Shown here: piece by piece, positions 1 to 9,003 of the stretch
How positions within the stretch are numbered: position 1 is the first letter of the stretch
How the letters are laid out: each line of letters opens with the position of its first letter
Notes under the pieces: model-generated
The model's database searches: none
Told to the model about the DNA's origin: nothing
What the model saw: the letters and a program-made list of their open reading frames with translations, nothing else
NCBI RefSeq assembly: GCF_017583045.1
Contig: NZ_JAGFBF010000005.1
Coordinates: forward strand, 558,001 to 622,000
From: Leucobacter tardus
GTDB taxonomy: Bacteria > Actinomycetota > Actinomycetes > Actinomycetales > Microbacteriaceae
Reading direction: 5' to 3'
DNA: 64,000 nucleotides
Made by a program: the position numbers and the translations under genes

Positions 1-915
1 CCGTCGGAGGATACGCCGCTCACCACGCTCAAGCTCGCCGAACTCATCGCGGAGATCCTGCCAGCAGGAGTCTTCAACGTCGTCACCGGCACCGGATCCG
101 TTGTCGGCCAGGCGATCTCCGAGCATCCCGGTGTCGACCTCGTCGCACTCACCGGCAGCGTGGGCAGCGGCCACAAGGTCGCCGCAGCAGCCGCAACGAC
201 GCTGAAGCGCGTCCACCTCGAACTCGGCGGCAAAGCGCCCGTCGTCGTGTTCGACGATGCCGACCTCGAAGCCGTCGCTCAGGGCGTGCGGAACGCGGGC
301 TTCTGGAACTCGGGGCAGGAGTGCGGCGCCGCGTGCCGGGTCCTCGTCCACGAGTCGGTCGCCGACGAACTGACGGAGTTGCTCGTGCGCGAGGTCGCCG
401 ACATGACCCTCGGCGGGCCGGGAACCGGAGACGACACCGAGATCGGTCCGATGATCTCTCGCAACCACTTCCGGCGTGTGCAGGAGGTCCTGCGTCGGGT
501 CGCCGACGAGGGCCTCGACATCGCCATCGGCGGTTCCGCCGTCGCCGAAACCGGGTACTTCATCGAACCCACGGTGGTCACCAACGTCCCCGCGGGATCC
601 TGGATCACCCAGCACGAAGTGTTCGGACCCGTCATCTCGGTCGAAACGTTCTCCACGAGCGAGGAGGCCGTCGAACGCGCCAACGAGACGCCGTACGGGC
701 TCGCCGCTTCGGTGTGGACGCGAGACGCCGCGCGATCCCTCACCGTGCCCCGCCAACTCGACTTCGGCACCGTCTGGGTGAACTCGCACCTCACGCTCGC
801 CTGCGAGGTGCCCTGGGGCGGCTTCAAGGGTTCCGGCTACGGCCGCGACCTCTCGCTCTACTCCCTCGAAGACTTCTCCCGCACCAAGCACGTCATGATG
901 CACCACGGATCCTGA
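1..915 (+). CDS. Aldehyde dehydrogenase, gamma-aminobutyraldehyde dehydrogenase-like (5' end outside window)
   Basis: An NAD(P)-dependent aldehyde dehydrogenase that turns an aldehyde into its acid. The reading frame is open from base 1, so the N-terminus and part of the Rossmann domain are missing; 304 residues are visible of a family length near 480. The cofactor-domain motif FNVVTGTGSVVGQ, the general-base glutamate in LELGG (visible residue 74) and the catalytic cysteine in NSGQECGAACR (visible residue 108, bases 322-324) are all present. The GQxCxAACR form resembles gamma-aminobutyraldehyde dehydrogenases (PatD/YdcW, PuuC relatives), which suggests an omega-aminoaldehyde substrate; this is an inference from motif style. 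It ends 25 bases before the FAD oxidase gene and is probably in one operon with it and eutH. Confidence 0.9.
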   Translation, partial: PSEDTPLTTLKLAELIAEILPAGVFNVVTGTGSVVGQAISEHPGVDLVALTGSVGSGHKVAAAAATTLKRVHLELGGKAPVVVFDDADLEAVAQGVRNAGFWNSGQECGAACRVLVHESVADELTELLVREVADMTLGGPGTGDDTEIGPMISRNHFRRVQEVLRRVADEGLDIAIGGSAVAETGYFIEPTVVTNVPAGSWITQHEVFGPVISVETFSTSEEAVERANETPYGLAASVWTRDAARSLTVPRQLDFGTVWVNSHLTLACEVPWGGFKGSGYGRDLSLYSLEDFSRTKHVMMHHGS

Positions 916-940
916 CCTCTTCAGCGTTGAAGGAACAGCC

Positions 941-2212
941 ATGAACAGCACCCACTCGGCCGGACCGGCCGCACCGTTCGACACCCACAAGCCCTGGACC
1001 AACTGGGGCGGCAACCAGACCGCGACCCCGGCCTACACCGTTCACCCCCGCACCGACGATGAAGTCGTCGACACAGTGCGCTTCGCGATTCGCGAGGGCC
1101 TGCAGGTGCGCGTCGTCGGCGCCGGCCACTCATTCACTCCCGTCGTGCAGACCGGCGGGATCCTGCTCGACCTCTCGGCCATCACCGGAATCACCGGCGT
1201 CGATACCGCGCGACGCCGGGTGCGCTTGCGCGGCGGCACCGCGATCCACCAGATCGGCGATCCGCTCTGGGAGCACGGCCTCGCCCTCGTGAACCAGGGT
1301 GACATCGACAAGCAGTCGATCTCGGGCGCGATTGCCACCGGCACCCACGGGTCGGGCAAAGATCTCGGAAGCTTCTCTTCGGCACTGCGCTGGGTGCGGC
1401 TCGTCGACGGCCGCGGCGACATCGTGGAGATCGGCGAGGATCGTCTGCACGAGCTCCGCGCGGCGCAGACCGCCATCGGCACCCTCGGCGTCTTTCTCGA
1501 AGTCGAGCTGCAGGTGGTCGACCGGTACTACCTGCAGGAGCAGATCACCTACCCGACATGGGCGGAGACGAAGGCCACGTGGGACAAGGACATTGCCGAG
1601 AACCGGCACTACTCGTTCCTCTGGTGCCAGGCGGAAGAATCTGCTGCACTCTACGAACTGCCGACGCCCGCCGGCGAAGCGATGTCGGGGCGCAGCTACA
1701 CCAAGCGCTACAACGCGATCGACATGGACCCTGACGAGCGCGGCGTCGACCACACCGAAGGTCAACGGCGGGATCGCTCGTACCGCATCTACCCCGGCGG
1801 CTTCATGCTCCCCTTCCACGAGCTCGAGTACTACGTGCCCGCGGAACGCGGCCTGGAGGCCATCGAGCAGCTGCAGGATCTCATCCTGCACACTCACACC
1901 GACCAGAAGTACCCGATCGAGACACGCTGGGTGAAACAAGACGAGGGGTATATCTCGCCGTTCAGCCACCGCGACACCATGGTGCTCTCCGTCTCGGGCG
2001 CCCCGGGATCGGACTACTGGCCCTACCTGCGCGACGTCGACGGCCTGCTGGCCGAGTACGACGCGCGCGTGCACTGGGGCAAGATCCACTTCATGACTCG
2101 CGAGCGCATGGAGCGACTGTTCCCGCAGTTCGATCAGTTCCTCTCAGTGCGCCGCGAGTTCGATCCCCACGGCGTCTTCTTGAACGACCACACCCGTGCG
2201 TTGCTCGCGTAA
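941..2212 (+). CDS. FAD-linked oxidase, alditol/D-arabinono-1,4-lactone oxidase family
   Basis: A 423-residue flavoprotein of the vanillyl-alcohol-oxidase superfamily. The N-terminal half is a PCMH-type FAD domain with VGAGHSF at residues 59-65; His63 is where this family attaches FAD covalently. SGAIATGTHGSG follows, as in alditol and sugar-lactone oxidases. The C-terminal half ends in the family motif HWGKIHF (about residues 378-384). Relatives oxidise a primary alcohol or a lactone carbon with O2, releasing H2O2 (AldO, xylitol oxidase, gulonolactone oxidase). There is no signal peptide, so it is cytosolic. It sits between an aminoaldehyde-type dehydrogenase and an ethanolamine permease, so an amino alcohol is a possible substrate; an alditol is the conservative alternative. 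Confidence 0.85.
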   Translation: MNSTHSAGPAAPFDTHKPWTNWGGNQTATPAYTVHPRTDDEVVDTVRFAIREGLQVRVVGAGHSFTPVVQTGGILLDLSAITGITGVDTARRRVRLRGGTAIHQIGDPLWEHGLALVNQGDIDKQSISGAIATGTHGSGKDLGSFSSALRWVRLVDGRGDIVEIGEDRLHELRAAQTAIGTLGVFLEVELQVVDRYYLQEQITYPTWAETKATWDKDIAENRHYSFLWCQAEESAALYELPTPAGEAMSGRSYTKRYNAIDMDPDERGVDHTEGQRRDRSYRIYPGGFMLPFHELEYYVPAERGLEAIEQLQDLILHTHTDQKYPIETRWVKQDEGYISPFSHRDTMVLSVSGAPGSDYWPYLRDVDGLLAEYDARVHWGKIHFMTRERMERLFPQFDQFLSVRREFDPHGVFLNDHTRALLA

Positions 2213-2258
2213 CCCTGCTCTCGGCGGCACCGCTGCCGCCACTGCGAAAGGAGACGAC

Positions 2259-3554
2259 ATGGAAGTCGTCGGCCAAGTGATCATCTACATCATGATGGCG
2301 TTCGTGCTCATCGGAGCCGGAGCGTACATCTCGAAACCCACGTCTGCGCTCGGTCGGGAATTCAAAGAAGGGATTCTCTCGATCGGTCACATCTTCTTGC
2401 CCGTCGCCGGGGTCATGACCCTGGTGCCGGTGCTCGTGCAGATCGTCAACGCCACCGCCGCACCCGTGTACGCGTGGTTCCACGCGGACCCGGCGCTCGC
2501 CGCCGGCACGTTCATCGCCGGCGACATGGGCGGCTACAACCTCGCGTTCGAACTCGCCGACTCGCACGGTGCCTGGATCATGGCGTTCATCGCGAGCTTC
2601 ATGGCGGGGTCGACCATCGTGTTCTCCATTCCCGTCGGTCTCGCGATGACTGATCGTCGCGACCACAAGTTCCTGGCACTCGGGGTCATGTCGGGTCTGC
2701 TCGCGATCCCGTTCGGCGTGTTCGTGGCGACGCTCATCGTGCTGAACTCGGGAGTGCTGCTGCGCGAAGAGATCAACACGAGCGGCGCGGGAACACGACC
2801 GTTCGATCTGCCACTCGGCGAGATCGTGCTCAACCTCGTGCCGCTCGCACTCGTGATGCTGCTCATCGCGCTCGCGCTCCGCTTCTTCACGGGTGTCACC
2901 ATCAAGGTGTTCCTGATTCTCGGTCGCGGACTCGAGATCGTATTGACGGCGGCGCTCGCCGTGTCGATCGTCGAGTACTTCACCGGCATCTTCTCCACCA
3001 TCTTCGGGTTCTGGCCGCTCGACCCGTTCATCGCGGACGCAGACGATCAGTTCCGCGCGCTCGAGATCGCCGGCTACATCGGCGTCATGCTGGCCGGTGC
3101 GTTCCCGATGGTCTACGCGATCCGCAAGGGACTCGCCAAGCCCCTCGGTGCACTCGGCAGCAAGATCGGAATCTCGCCCGAGGGCATGAGCGGCTTCCTC
3201 GCCGCGTCGGCGAACATTTTGGCACTGTTCCGCATCATCCGGGTCATGCCACCGAAAGAGAAAGTGCTGACGATCGCCTTCGCCGTGTGCGCCGCGTTCC
3301 TCATCGGCGACCACCTCGCCTTCACCGCGAACTTCCAACCGTCGATGATCGCGGCCCTCATGGGCGGCAAACTCTTCGGCGGCGTGCTCGCGGTCTTTTT
3401 GGCGCTGTGGCTCGTGATTCCACAGGCGCGGCGTCTTGAGCAGGAGGACCGGGAGTCGGGCGTCATCGAACCCGGCGAGTATGTCGTCGCCGAAGACGAA
3501 GCTGAGGGACGGCGTCGGGTGGCTTCAGCGGAGGCGTCGGAGACGACGGGCTAG
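2259..3554 (+). CDS. eutH: EutH-type ethanolamine permease
   Basis: A polytopic membrane protein of 431 residues, with about ten hydrophobic segments, that matches the EutH ethanolamine transporter family throughout. Typical stretches are YISKPTSALGREFKEG near the start, FIAGDMGGYNLAFELA around residue 90 and an EGMSGFLAASANILALF stretch in the second half. I chose ATG 2259 because it follows GCGAAAGGAGACGAC, a strong ribosome-binding site; an in-frame ATG at 2196 would overlap the upstream gene and lacks one. EutH imports protonated or neutral ethanolamine. No ethanolamine ammonia-lyase (EutBC), microcompartment shell or B12 gene is in the window, so its partners here are probably the FAD oxidase and aldehyde dehydrogenase just upstream. 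Confidence 0.93.
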   Translation: MEVVGQVIIYIMMAFVLIGAGAYISKPTSALGREFKEGILSIGHIFLPVAGVMTLVPVLVQIVNATAAPVYAWFHADPALAAGTFIAGDMGGYNLAFELADSHGAWIMAFIASFMAGSTIVFSIPVGLAMTDRRDHKFLALGVMSGLLAIPFGVFVATLIVLNSGVLLREEINTSGAGTRPFDLPLGEIVLNLVPLALVMLLIALALRFFTGVTIKVFLILGRGLEIVLTAALAVSIVEYFTGIFSTIFGFWPLDPFIADADDQFRALEIAGYIGVMLAGAFPMVYAIRKGLAKPLGALGSKIGISPEGMSGFLAASANILALFRIIRVMPPKEKVLTIAFAVCAAFLIGDHLAFTANFQPSMIAALMGGKLFGGVLAVFLALWLVIPQARRLEQEDRESGVIEPGEYVVAEDEAEGRRRVASAEASETTG

Positions 3555-3631
3555 GCGGCCGAACAAGTGCGTCGGGTTTGTGCAGCAACGGCACTTCGGG
3601 TGAAGCCTTCGCGCGCACCCGGCGCACTCCC

Positions 3632-4630
3632 CTATGGCGTCACTGCCGCGCCCGCCCATGGGTCGGGTGGTACGCACGCTCGTGCTCGCCCGTCGCGATC
3701 AAGCAGGCGGCCGTAGACCTTCGACATGCGCGTATTGATGGCGCGACCGACCAGCTCAGCGGGGATCTCGAGCTGCAGAACTCGAGCGATGAAGCGTTCT
3801 CCGTCGGGCAGGTCGCGCAGGCCTGCGATGACGATGAAGTTCGCCGTACTCGCGACGGATGCGCAGAAGCGGACCTCGCGCCACGACCCCACCTGTAACG
3901 CGAACTGCTCGACGAGCAGCGGCGGAACGCGGAACGACAGGAGCATGGCGATCGGATAGTCGAATGCCGGGCGCGCGACATCGCATCGGAACACGATCTG
4001 CCGCTGATCCTCCAGCCGTGAGATGCGACGCGCGAGCGCCGCCGGCGACGTGCCGAGTCGTTCGGCAGCAGACTGCACCGTTATCCGGGCATCCTCACCC
4101 AGCGCGAGCAGGAGCGATCGCATGTCCTCACCCGGTGCGATGGACGCCTGGCGACGATCCGCTGGTGGATTCTCGGGAATCGGTAAGAGGCCCTGACGCC
4201 AGTCCACACCACCTGCAATCTGATGGAACAGATTCACTCGCACCCGCTCCGAGCGCACGAGGTCGGGCAGGCCGGATTCCACGCGCGCGAGCACCCCGTC
4301 CAGCGAGACACCGATCACAATGCAGTACAGGTTGAAGTCACCCGTTGTGTGCCCCACAGTAATGACGTCGGGGATGGCACAGAGCGCCTCGGTGAGGGCG
4401 TCGACGTTCTCGATGCGGCAGCGGATCTCGATGAACGCGCCCTTCGACGCCGCGGGGTGCAATGCCACTCCGGTCCAGGCCAGACGCTCTCGATGCAGAC
4501 GCTTCCAGCGCCGTGCAACGGTGGTCTCGGTGAGTCCCAATCTCTCGGCGATCGCACTCCACGGAGCACGTGGCTGCAGTTGGACCGCATCCACGAGTTC
4601 AAGATCGGTGGCATCAACAGCGGAGTGCAT
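3632..4630 (-). CDS. Tandem Lrp/AsnC-family transcriptional regulator
   Basis: A 332-residue protein made of two AsnC-like halves, about twice the usual length of roughly 150. The first helix-turn-helix is near residues 20-45 (PWSAIAERLGLTETTVARRWKRL) and is followed by a ligand-binding-type beta-alpha region. The second is near residues 180-210 (ITVQSAAERLGTSPAALARRISRLE), again followed by an effector region. Such duplicated regulators occur in actinobacteria; the ligand is usually an amino acid. It is divergent from the transporter/dsdA/deacylase operon, so it probably senses a D-amino acid or its N-acyl form. A TAGAAT -10 element lies 9 nt upstream of the ATG. Confidence 0.85.
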   Translation of the reverse strand: MHSAVDATDLELVDAVQLQPRAPWSAIAERLGLTETTVARRWKRLHRERLAWTGVALHPAASKGAFIEIRCRIENVDALTEALCAIPDVITVGHTTGDFNLYCIVIGVSLDGVLARVESGLPDLVRSERVRVNLFHQIAGGVDWRQGLLPIPENPPADRRQASIAPGEDMRSLLLALGEDARITVQSAAERLGTSPAALARRISRLEDQRQIVFRCDVARPAFDYPIAMLLSFRVPPLLVEQFALQVGSWREVRFCASVASTANFIVIAGLRDLPDGERFIARVLQLEIPAELVGRAINTRMSKVYGRLLDRDGRARACVPPDPWAGAAVTP

Positions 4631-4639
4631 GATTCCTGC

Positions 4640-4645
4640 ATTCTA
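4640..4645 (-). promoter_or_regulatory. -10 element of the tandem AsnC regulator
   Basis: On the minus strand the hexamer TAGAAT stands 9 nt before the ATG at 4630. Transcription would begin within a few bases of the start codon, giving a very short leader that includes AGGA. Confidence 0.55.
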
Positions 4646-4728
4646 GTCGGCGAGACGATTGCTTTCCGGCTTGCACGTCGATGAAAGCGTGGTTTTCAGC
4701 ATCCGCAGGCGTCATCGCATTCGCTGAC

Positions 4729-4734
4729 TATCGT
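4729..4734 (+). promoter_or_regulatory. Candidate -10 of the MFS-dsdA-deacylase operon
   Basis: TATCGT lies 24 nt before the GTG at 4759, leaving room for a short leader that contains GGAAGGA. The 128-base gap between the two divergent starts must also hold any AsnC-type binding sites; I could not identify a clear dyad. Confidence 0.35.
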
Positions 4735-4758
4735 GGCTCGCGACCGGAAGGATTGCAC

Positions 4759-6099
4759 GTGACATCGAAGTTTCGTACAAACAGGCTCGATCTCGAAGAC
4801 CCGAAAGAGAAAGAGCTGTTCACCAAGATCAGTAAGAGACTGCTCCCGTTCCTGCTGCTCTGCTATACGTTCGCCTACCTGGACCGGGTGAACATCGGCT
4901 ACGCCAAACTGCACATGCAGGCGGAGATCCCAGCCCTGACGGAAGTGGTGTTCGGCATCGGCGCCGGCCTCTTCTTCCTCGCGTACGCGGGCCTTGAGAT
5001 TCCGAGCAATCTGCTCATGCACCGCATCGGTGCGCGCAAGACGATCACGCGCATCATGGTGCTCTGGGGCTTCGCCTCGGCAGCGATGATGTTCGTGCAG
5101 AACGAGGCCATGTTCTACGTTCTGCGCATCCTCCTCGGCATCTTCGAGGCGGGGTTCGCGCCGGGCATCATCCTCTATCTCACGTATTGGTTCCCCGCGA
5201 AGCGCATGGCGGCGGTCATGGGCGTGTACATGCTCGCCGGTCCGATCGGCTCGATCATCGGTTCCGCCGGATCCGCCCTCATCATTGAGGCTACCGACGG
5301 GATCGCGGGTCTCTCGGGGTGGCAGTGGATGTTCGCGGTACAGGGCTTGCCCTGCGTGCTGCTCGGCATTATCTTCTGGCGCTACATGACCGATCGCCCG
5401 AACCAGGCAGGTTGGTTGACCGCCGACGAACGCGCGCTGCTCGCGAAGCGTCTCGACGCCGCTGCGGCGCAGAAGCACACCAACAGCTTCGCGACCGCGC
5501 TGAAGAACCCGACGGTCTACGTGATGTCGGGCGCCTACTTCGGCATCATGTGCGGCATTTACGCGGTGAGCTTCTGGCTCCCGACGATCCTGCAGGAGAA
5601 CGGCATCACTGACAACTTCGTGAACGGGCTCGTCTCGGCGATCCCCTACGCGATCACGATTCCCGTCATGATCCTGCTGACCCGGAGCTCCGACCACTTC
5701 GGTGAGCGCACCTGGCACGCGTTCGTGCCAACAGTGATCGCGCTCGTGGGTCTCACGGTGGCCGCGTTCACCTCGTCGAGTTTCATGGTCTCATTCGTGG
5801 CGCTCACCGTCGCCATCGCCGCAGTGTGGGGTGCGTACACGGTCTTCTGGGCCGTGCCCGCGCAGCACTTCGGCGGAGTCGCCGCAGCTGGCAGCATCGC
5901 GTTCATCAATACCATTGGGATTCTCGGCGGATTCGTCGCACCGACCATCATGGGATTCGTGAAGGAGGTCACCGGGAGCACCCAGGGCGGTTTGCTCACC
6001 ATGGTCGGCCTGCTCGTGATCTCGGCGGTCAGCCTGTTGATTCTGCCCAAGCGCATGGCGAAGGAGGTCCAGCAACGTGAAGCACTCGGACAGGAATGA
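4759..6099 (+). CDS. MFS transporter, anion:cation symporter (ACS) type
   Basis: A 446-residue major facilitator protein with 12 predicted hydrophobic segments. Near the start it carries LCYTFAYLDRVNIGYAKLHM, the segment-1 signature of the ACS family (phthalate, tartrate, glucarate, N-acyl and dipeptide anions), and WGFASAAMMFVQ further on. I prefer GTG 4759, preceded by CCGGAAGGATTGCAC; an upstream in-frame ATG at 4681 has no ribosome-binding site and lies in the likely promoter region. Its end overlaps the D-serine dehydratase start by 23 bases, so the two are translationally linked. Context suggests import of N-acyl-D-amino acids or D-serine. The substrate is not readable from the sequence. 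Confidence 0.85.
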   Translation: MTSKFRTNRLDLEDPKEKELFTKISKRLLPFLLLCYTFAYLDRVNIGYAKLHMQAEIPALTEVVFGIGAGLFFLAYAGLEIPSNLLMHRIGARKTITRIMVLWGFASAAMMFVQNEAMFYVLRILLGIFEAGFAPGIILYLTYWFPAKRMAAVMGVYMLAGPIGSIIGSAGSALIIEATDGIAGLSGWQWMFAVQGLPCVLLGIIFWRYMTDRPNQAGWLTADERALLAKRLDAAAAQKHTNSFATALKNPTVYVMSGAYFGIMCGIYAVSFWLPTILQENGITDNFVNGLVSAIPYAITIPVMILLTRSSDHFGERTWHAFVPTVIALVGLTVAAFTSSSFMVSFVALTVAIAAVWGAYTVFWAVPAQHFGGVAAAGSIAFINTIGILGGFVAPTIMGFVKEVTGSTQGGLLTMVGLLVISAVSLLILPKRMAKEVQQREALGQE

Positions 6100-7417
6100 G
6101 GATCCGGTACTCGGCGCTCTCAGCGGTCGGCGACCACTCACCTGGTGGCGCAGCGACCTCCCGGCATCCCAGGCGGTGATCGAGGCTTCGAGGATCGATG
6201 ACCGCCTGGTCGACAACGCGGATCAGCGATTCACCCGGTTCGCCCCGTGGTTTGCCGAGCACTACCCGGAGGCTGCATCGAACGGGGGCATCATCGAGTC
6301 ACCCGTCGTCCGCATCGATCGCGCGCGGGACGAAGTCAACGCACTGGGTGTGACTCTGTCGGGTTCCCTGTGGGTGAAGCGGGACGACTCGCTTCCCGTG
6401 AGCGGTTCGATCAAAGCGCGAGGCGGATTCCACGAGGTACTCGAGTTCGCCGAACAGGTCGCCGCGGAAGCCGGACTCGACGCCGATGACTGGCACACCT
6501 ACGACTCCCCCGAGTTTCTCGAGCTGGCCCGTGCGCACCGAGTGGTCGTCGGGTCGACGGGCAACCTCGGCCTGTCGATCGGGATCCTGAGCGCCGCCCT
6601 CGGTTTCGCCGTCGACGTTCACATGTCGGTCGATGCACGAGCCTGGAAGAAGGACTTGCTGCGCGAACGCGGCGCCACCGTCATCGAGCACGAGGGCCCG
6701 TTCGATGAGGCAGTGGCCGCCGGGCGCGAGTCTGCCGAGGGCGACGCCCGCACCCACTTCGTCGACGACGAGGACTCGCGCAGCCTGTTCGCGGGGTACG
6801 CGGTCGCCGCGCGGCGCCTGCGTCAGCAGCTCGCCGATGCGGGCATCGTGGTCGACGCTGAGCATCGGCTCGTGGTGTCGCTCCCCTGCGGCGTGGGCGG
6901 CGGGCCCGGAGGCGTGACGTATGGGCTCAAGCAGGAGTTCGGCGACGCTGTCCACTGCGTCTTCGCGGAACCCGTCGACGTGCCATCGGTCACGCTCGGC
7001 GTGCGCACCGGCAAGCACAGCGACATCTGCGTGCAAGACATCGGCCTCTCCGGCCGCACCGCCGCCGACGGACTCGCCGTCGCCCGCCCGTCACGGTTCG
7101 TGGGCGAACGCATCGGCCAACTCATCGACGGGTTCGCGACCGTGGACGACAACGTGATGCGCGCGGCGGTGGGGCTGCTGTCGCGCACCGAGGGTATTGC
7201 CGTTGAACCCTCGGCGACCGCCGGGCTGACGGTGCCGTGGCGGATCGCGCGGGGGGTGCAGGCCGGTGAATTGCGCGACGCGCTCGATGCTCCGACCACC
7301 ACGCATCTCGTGTGGCTCACCGGTGGAAGCATGGTTCCCGAGGAGGAAATAGCGCAGTACATCGAAGACGGCGACGCGTTGAGCTCCTCGTTCGCGACCG
7401 AGGCGGAGCTGCAGTGA
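6077..7417 (+). CDS. dsdA: D-serine ammonia-lyase (D-serine dehydratase)
   Basis: A PLP enzyme of 446 residues that converts D-serine (and often D-threonine) to pyruvate (or 2-oxobutyrate) and ammonia. The PLP lysine is Lys113 in SGSIKARGG. The asparagine loop GSTGNLGLS lies at 159-167 and the glycine-rich phosphate cup SLPCGVGGGPGG at about 268-279. Length and the N-terminal extension with PLTWWRSDL fit the DsdA family rather than threonine dehydratase or eukaryotic-type D-serine dehydratase. It overlaps the transporter upstream and shares a GTGA overlap with the deacylase downstream. Together they can take up an acyl-D-amino acid, deacylate it and feed pyruvate to central metabolism. Confidence 0.95.
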   Translation: MKHSDRNEDPVLGALSGRRPLTWWRSDLPASQAVIEASRIDDRLVDNADQRFTRFAPWFAEHYPEAASNGGIIESPVVRIDRARDEVNALGVTLSGSLWVKRDDSLPVSGSIKARGGFHEVLEFAEQVAAEAGLDADDWHTYDSPEFLELARAHRVVVGSTGNLGLSIGILSAALGFAVDVHMSVDARAWKKDLLRERGATVIEHEGPFDEAVAAGRESAEGDARTHFVDDEDSRSLFAGYAVAARRLRQQLADAGIVVDAEHRLVVSLPCGVGGGPGGVTYGLKQEFGDAVHCVFAEPVDVPSVTLGVRTGKHSDICVQDIGLSGRTAADGLAVARPSRFVGERIGQLIDGFATVDDNVMRAAVGLLSRTEGIAVEPSATAGLTVPWRIARGVQAGELRDALDAPTTTHLVWLTGGSMVPEEEIAQYIEDGDALSSSFATEAELQ

Positions 7418-9003
7418 CGCACACCCTCATTGCCGGAGCGATCATCGCCGATGGCGAGATCATCGGTGATCACCCCCAGGACGTCCTCTTGTTGAATGGC
7501 CACATCGAGCGGATCGCGCCACCCGGTTCGTTCGATCATCTAGGCGCGATCCCGCGCGTCGACGCCGCTGGACTGCTGCTGACACCGGGCTTCATCGACA
7601 CCCACGCGCACAGCGATCACACACCGCTCATGGCCGAGGACGACACCTCGAAGATCATGCAGGGCGTGACCACCGAGGTGAACGGCAACTGCGGGTTCAG
7701 TCTCGCGCCGATCGCGACCGATTTTGAGAGCGACTACGCGTCGCTGGTACGCCGGATCTTCCCGAGCTTCCGCCACGACTGGAGAAGCTTCGCGGAGTAC
7801 CTTCAGGAGTTGCGGCGCGGTGAGTTCGTCACGAACTTCGCGACGCTGCTCGGGCACAACACGATTCGGATCGCCGCGATGGGCACCGAGAACCGTCAGC
7901 CCGACGAGGCCGAGCTGCAAGCCATGGAACAGCTCGTCGACCAGGCACTCGAGCACGGAGTCGCGGGCCTCTCGACGGGACTCATCTACCCGCCCGGTGT
8001 CTTCAGCGAGACTCCGGAGGTCGTGCGGCTGGCGCGACGACTCCCCCGCGACGCCGTGTACTCGAGCCACATGCGAAACGAGAGCCGCTTCCTGCTGCGG
8101 AGCCTGGCGGAGACCGTGGAGGTCGCCGAAGCTGCCGGGGTGCGCTGCCATGTGTCGCATCTGAAGCTCGCAGACCTCCGTCGGGCGGGCGAAATGAGTA
8201 CCGCGCTCGACTATCTCGCGGATCGTCGCGCCTCAGGCGTGCGCATCACGCAAGACATCTACCCGTACACGGCCGCGAGCACCATGCTGTCTGCGCTGCT
8301 GCCACCGTGGATGCACGATGGCGGGTCCGTGGCGCTGTTGCGACGGCTGGGGTCGGCCGCCGAGCTCGAGCGTGCTGCACGTGATGTGGCCGATGCATCG
8401 CTCGACTTCGAGAACTATGCCCTACAGGCGGGGTGGGAGAACGTTGTCATCGCGAGTACCGGCTCGCACCGGTTCGAGGGCGAGTCGCTGGCGTCGATCG
8501 CGAACCGACTCGGGTTGCAGCCCGTGGAGGCGGTCGGGCGGATCCTCGTCGAGGAAGAACTGCAGGCAACGATGATCGTGCACGCCATGGCGGAGGAGGA
8601 CGTGCGCACCGCACTCGCCGACCCGCGGACCATGATCGGCACCGACGGCCTGCCCGCCGGCACCGGTGGACGGCCGCACCCGCGGGCGTTCGGGTCGTTT
8701 CCGCGGGTGCTGCAGCACTACGTTGCCGAGGAGGGCGTGCTCACCCTGCAGGAGGCGATCCGCCGAATGACGGCGTTGCCGGCTGAGGTGTTCGGCCTGA
8801 CCGGTCGCGGGCGGGTGCTCGAAGGGTACGCCGCAGACTTGGTGCTCTTGTCGCCGGGCGACATCGTCGACCATGCCACCTTCGCCGACCCGATGCGGCG
8901 TCCGTCCGGCGTGCGCGACGTGTTCGTCAACGGGGTGCGAGTTGTCGAGGCGGGAACTTGGACCGGGCGGCGAGCCGGGGGGTTCCTGCGGGCCGGGCAC
9001 TGA
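7414..9003 (+). CDS. N-acyl-D-amino-acid deacylase (D-aminoacylase family amidohydrolase)
   Basis: A 529-residue zinc amidohydrolase that removes the acyl group from N-acyl-D-amino acids. The metal site begins with HAHSD at residues 64-68, followed by GVTTEVNGNCGFSLAP, whose Cys93 is a metal ligand peculiar to D-aminoacylases. HVSHLK in mid-protein and GTDG (around residue 410) complete the set. The start is GTG 7414, which overlaps the dsdA stop codon (GTGA). A longer open frame back to 7312 lies inside dsdA and has no ribosome-binding site. Being coupled to dsdA, its preferred product is plausibly D-serine. The alternative reading is a dihydroorotase-like enzyme, but the NGNCGFS motif argues against it. 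Confidence 0.88.
   Translation: MTHTLIAGAIIADGEIIGDHPQDVLLLNGHIERIAPPGSFDHLGAIPRVDAAGLLLTPGFIDTHAHSDHTPLMAEDDTSKIMQGVTTEVNGNCGFSLAPIATDFESDYASLVRRIFPSFRHDWRSFAEYLQELRRGEFVTNFATLLGHNTIRIAAMGTENRQPDEAELQAMEQLVDQALEHGVAGLSTGLIYPPGVFSETPEVVRLARRLPRDAVYSSHMRNESRFLLRSLAETVEVAEAAGVRCHVSHLKLADLRRAGEMSTALDYLADRRASGVRITQDIYPYTAASTMLSALLPPWMHDGGSVALLRRLGSAAELERAARDVADASLDFENYALQAGWENVVIASTGSHRFEGESLASIANRLGLQPVEAVGRILVEEELQATMIVHAMAEEDVRTALADPRTMIGTDGLPAGTGGRPHPRAFGSFPRVLQHYVAEEGVLTLQEAIRRMTALPAEVFGLTGRGRVLEGYAADLVLLSPGDIVDHATFADPMRRPSGVRDVFVNGVRVVEAGTWTGRRAGGFLRAGH

Noticed and set aside
2259-3554. A eut microcompartment locus
   Set aside because: Only EutH is present. No shell proteins, EutBC, EutD or B12 genes are in the window.
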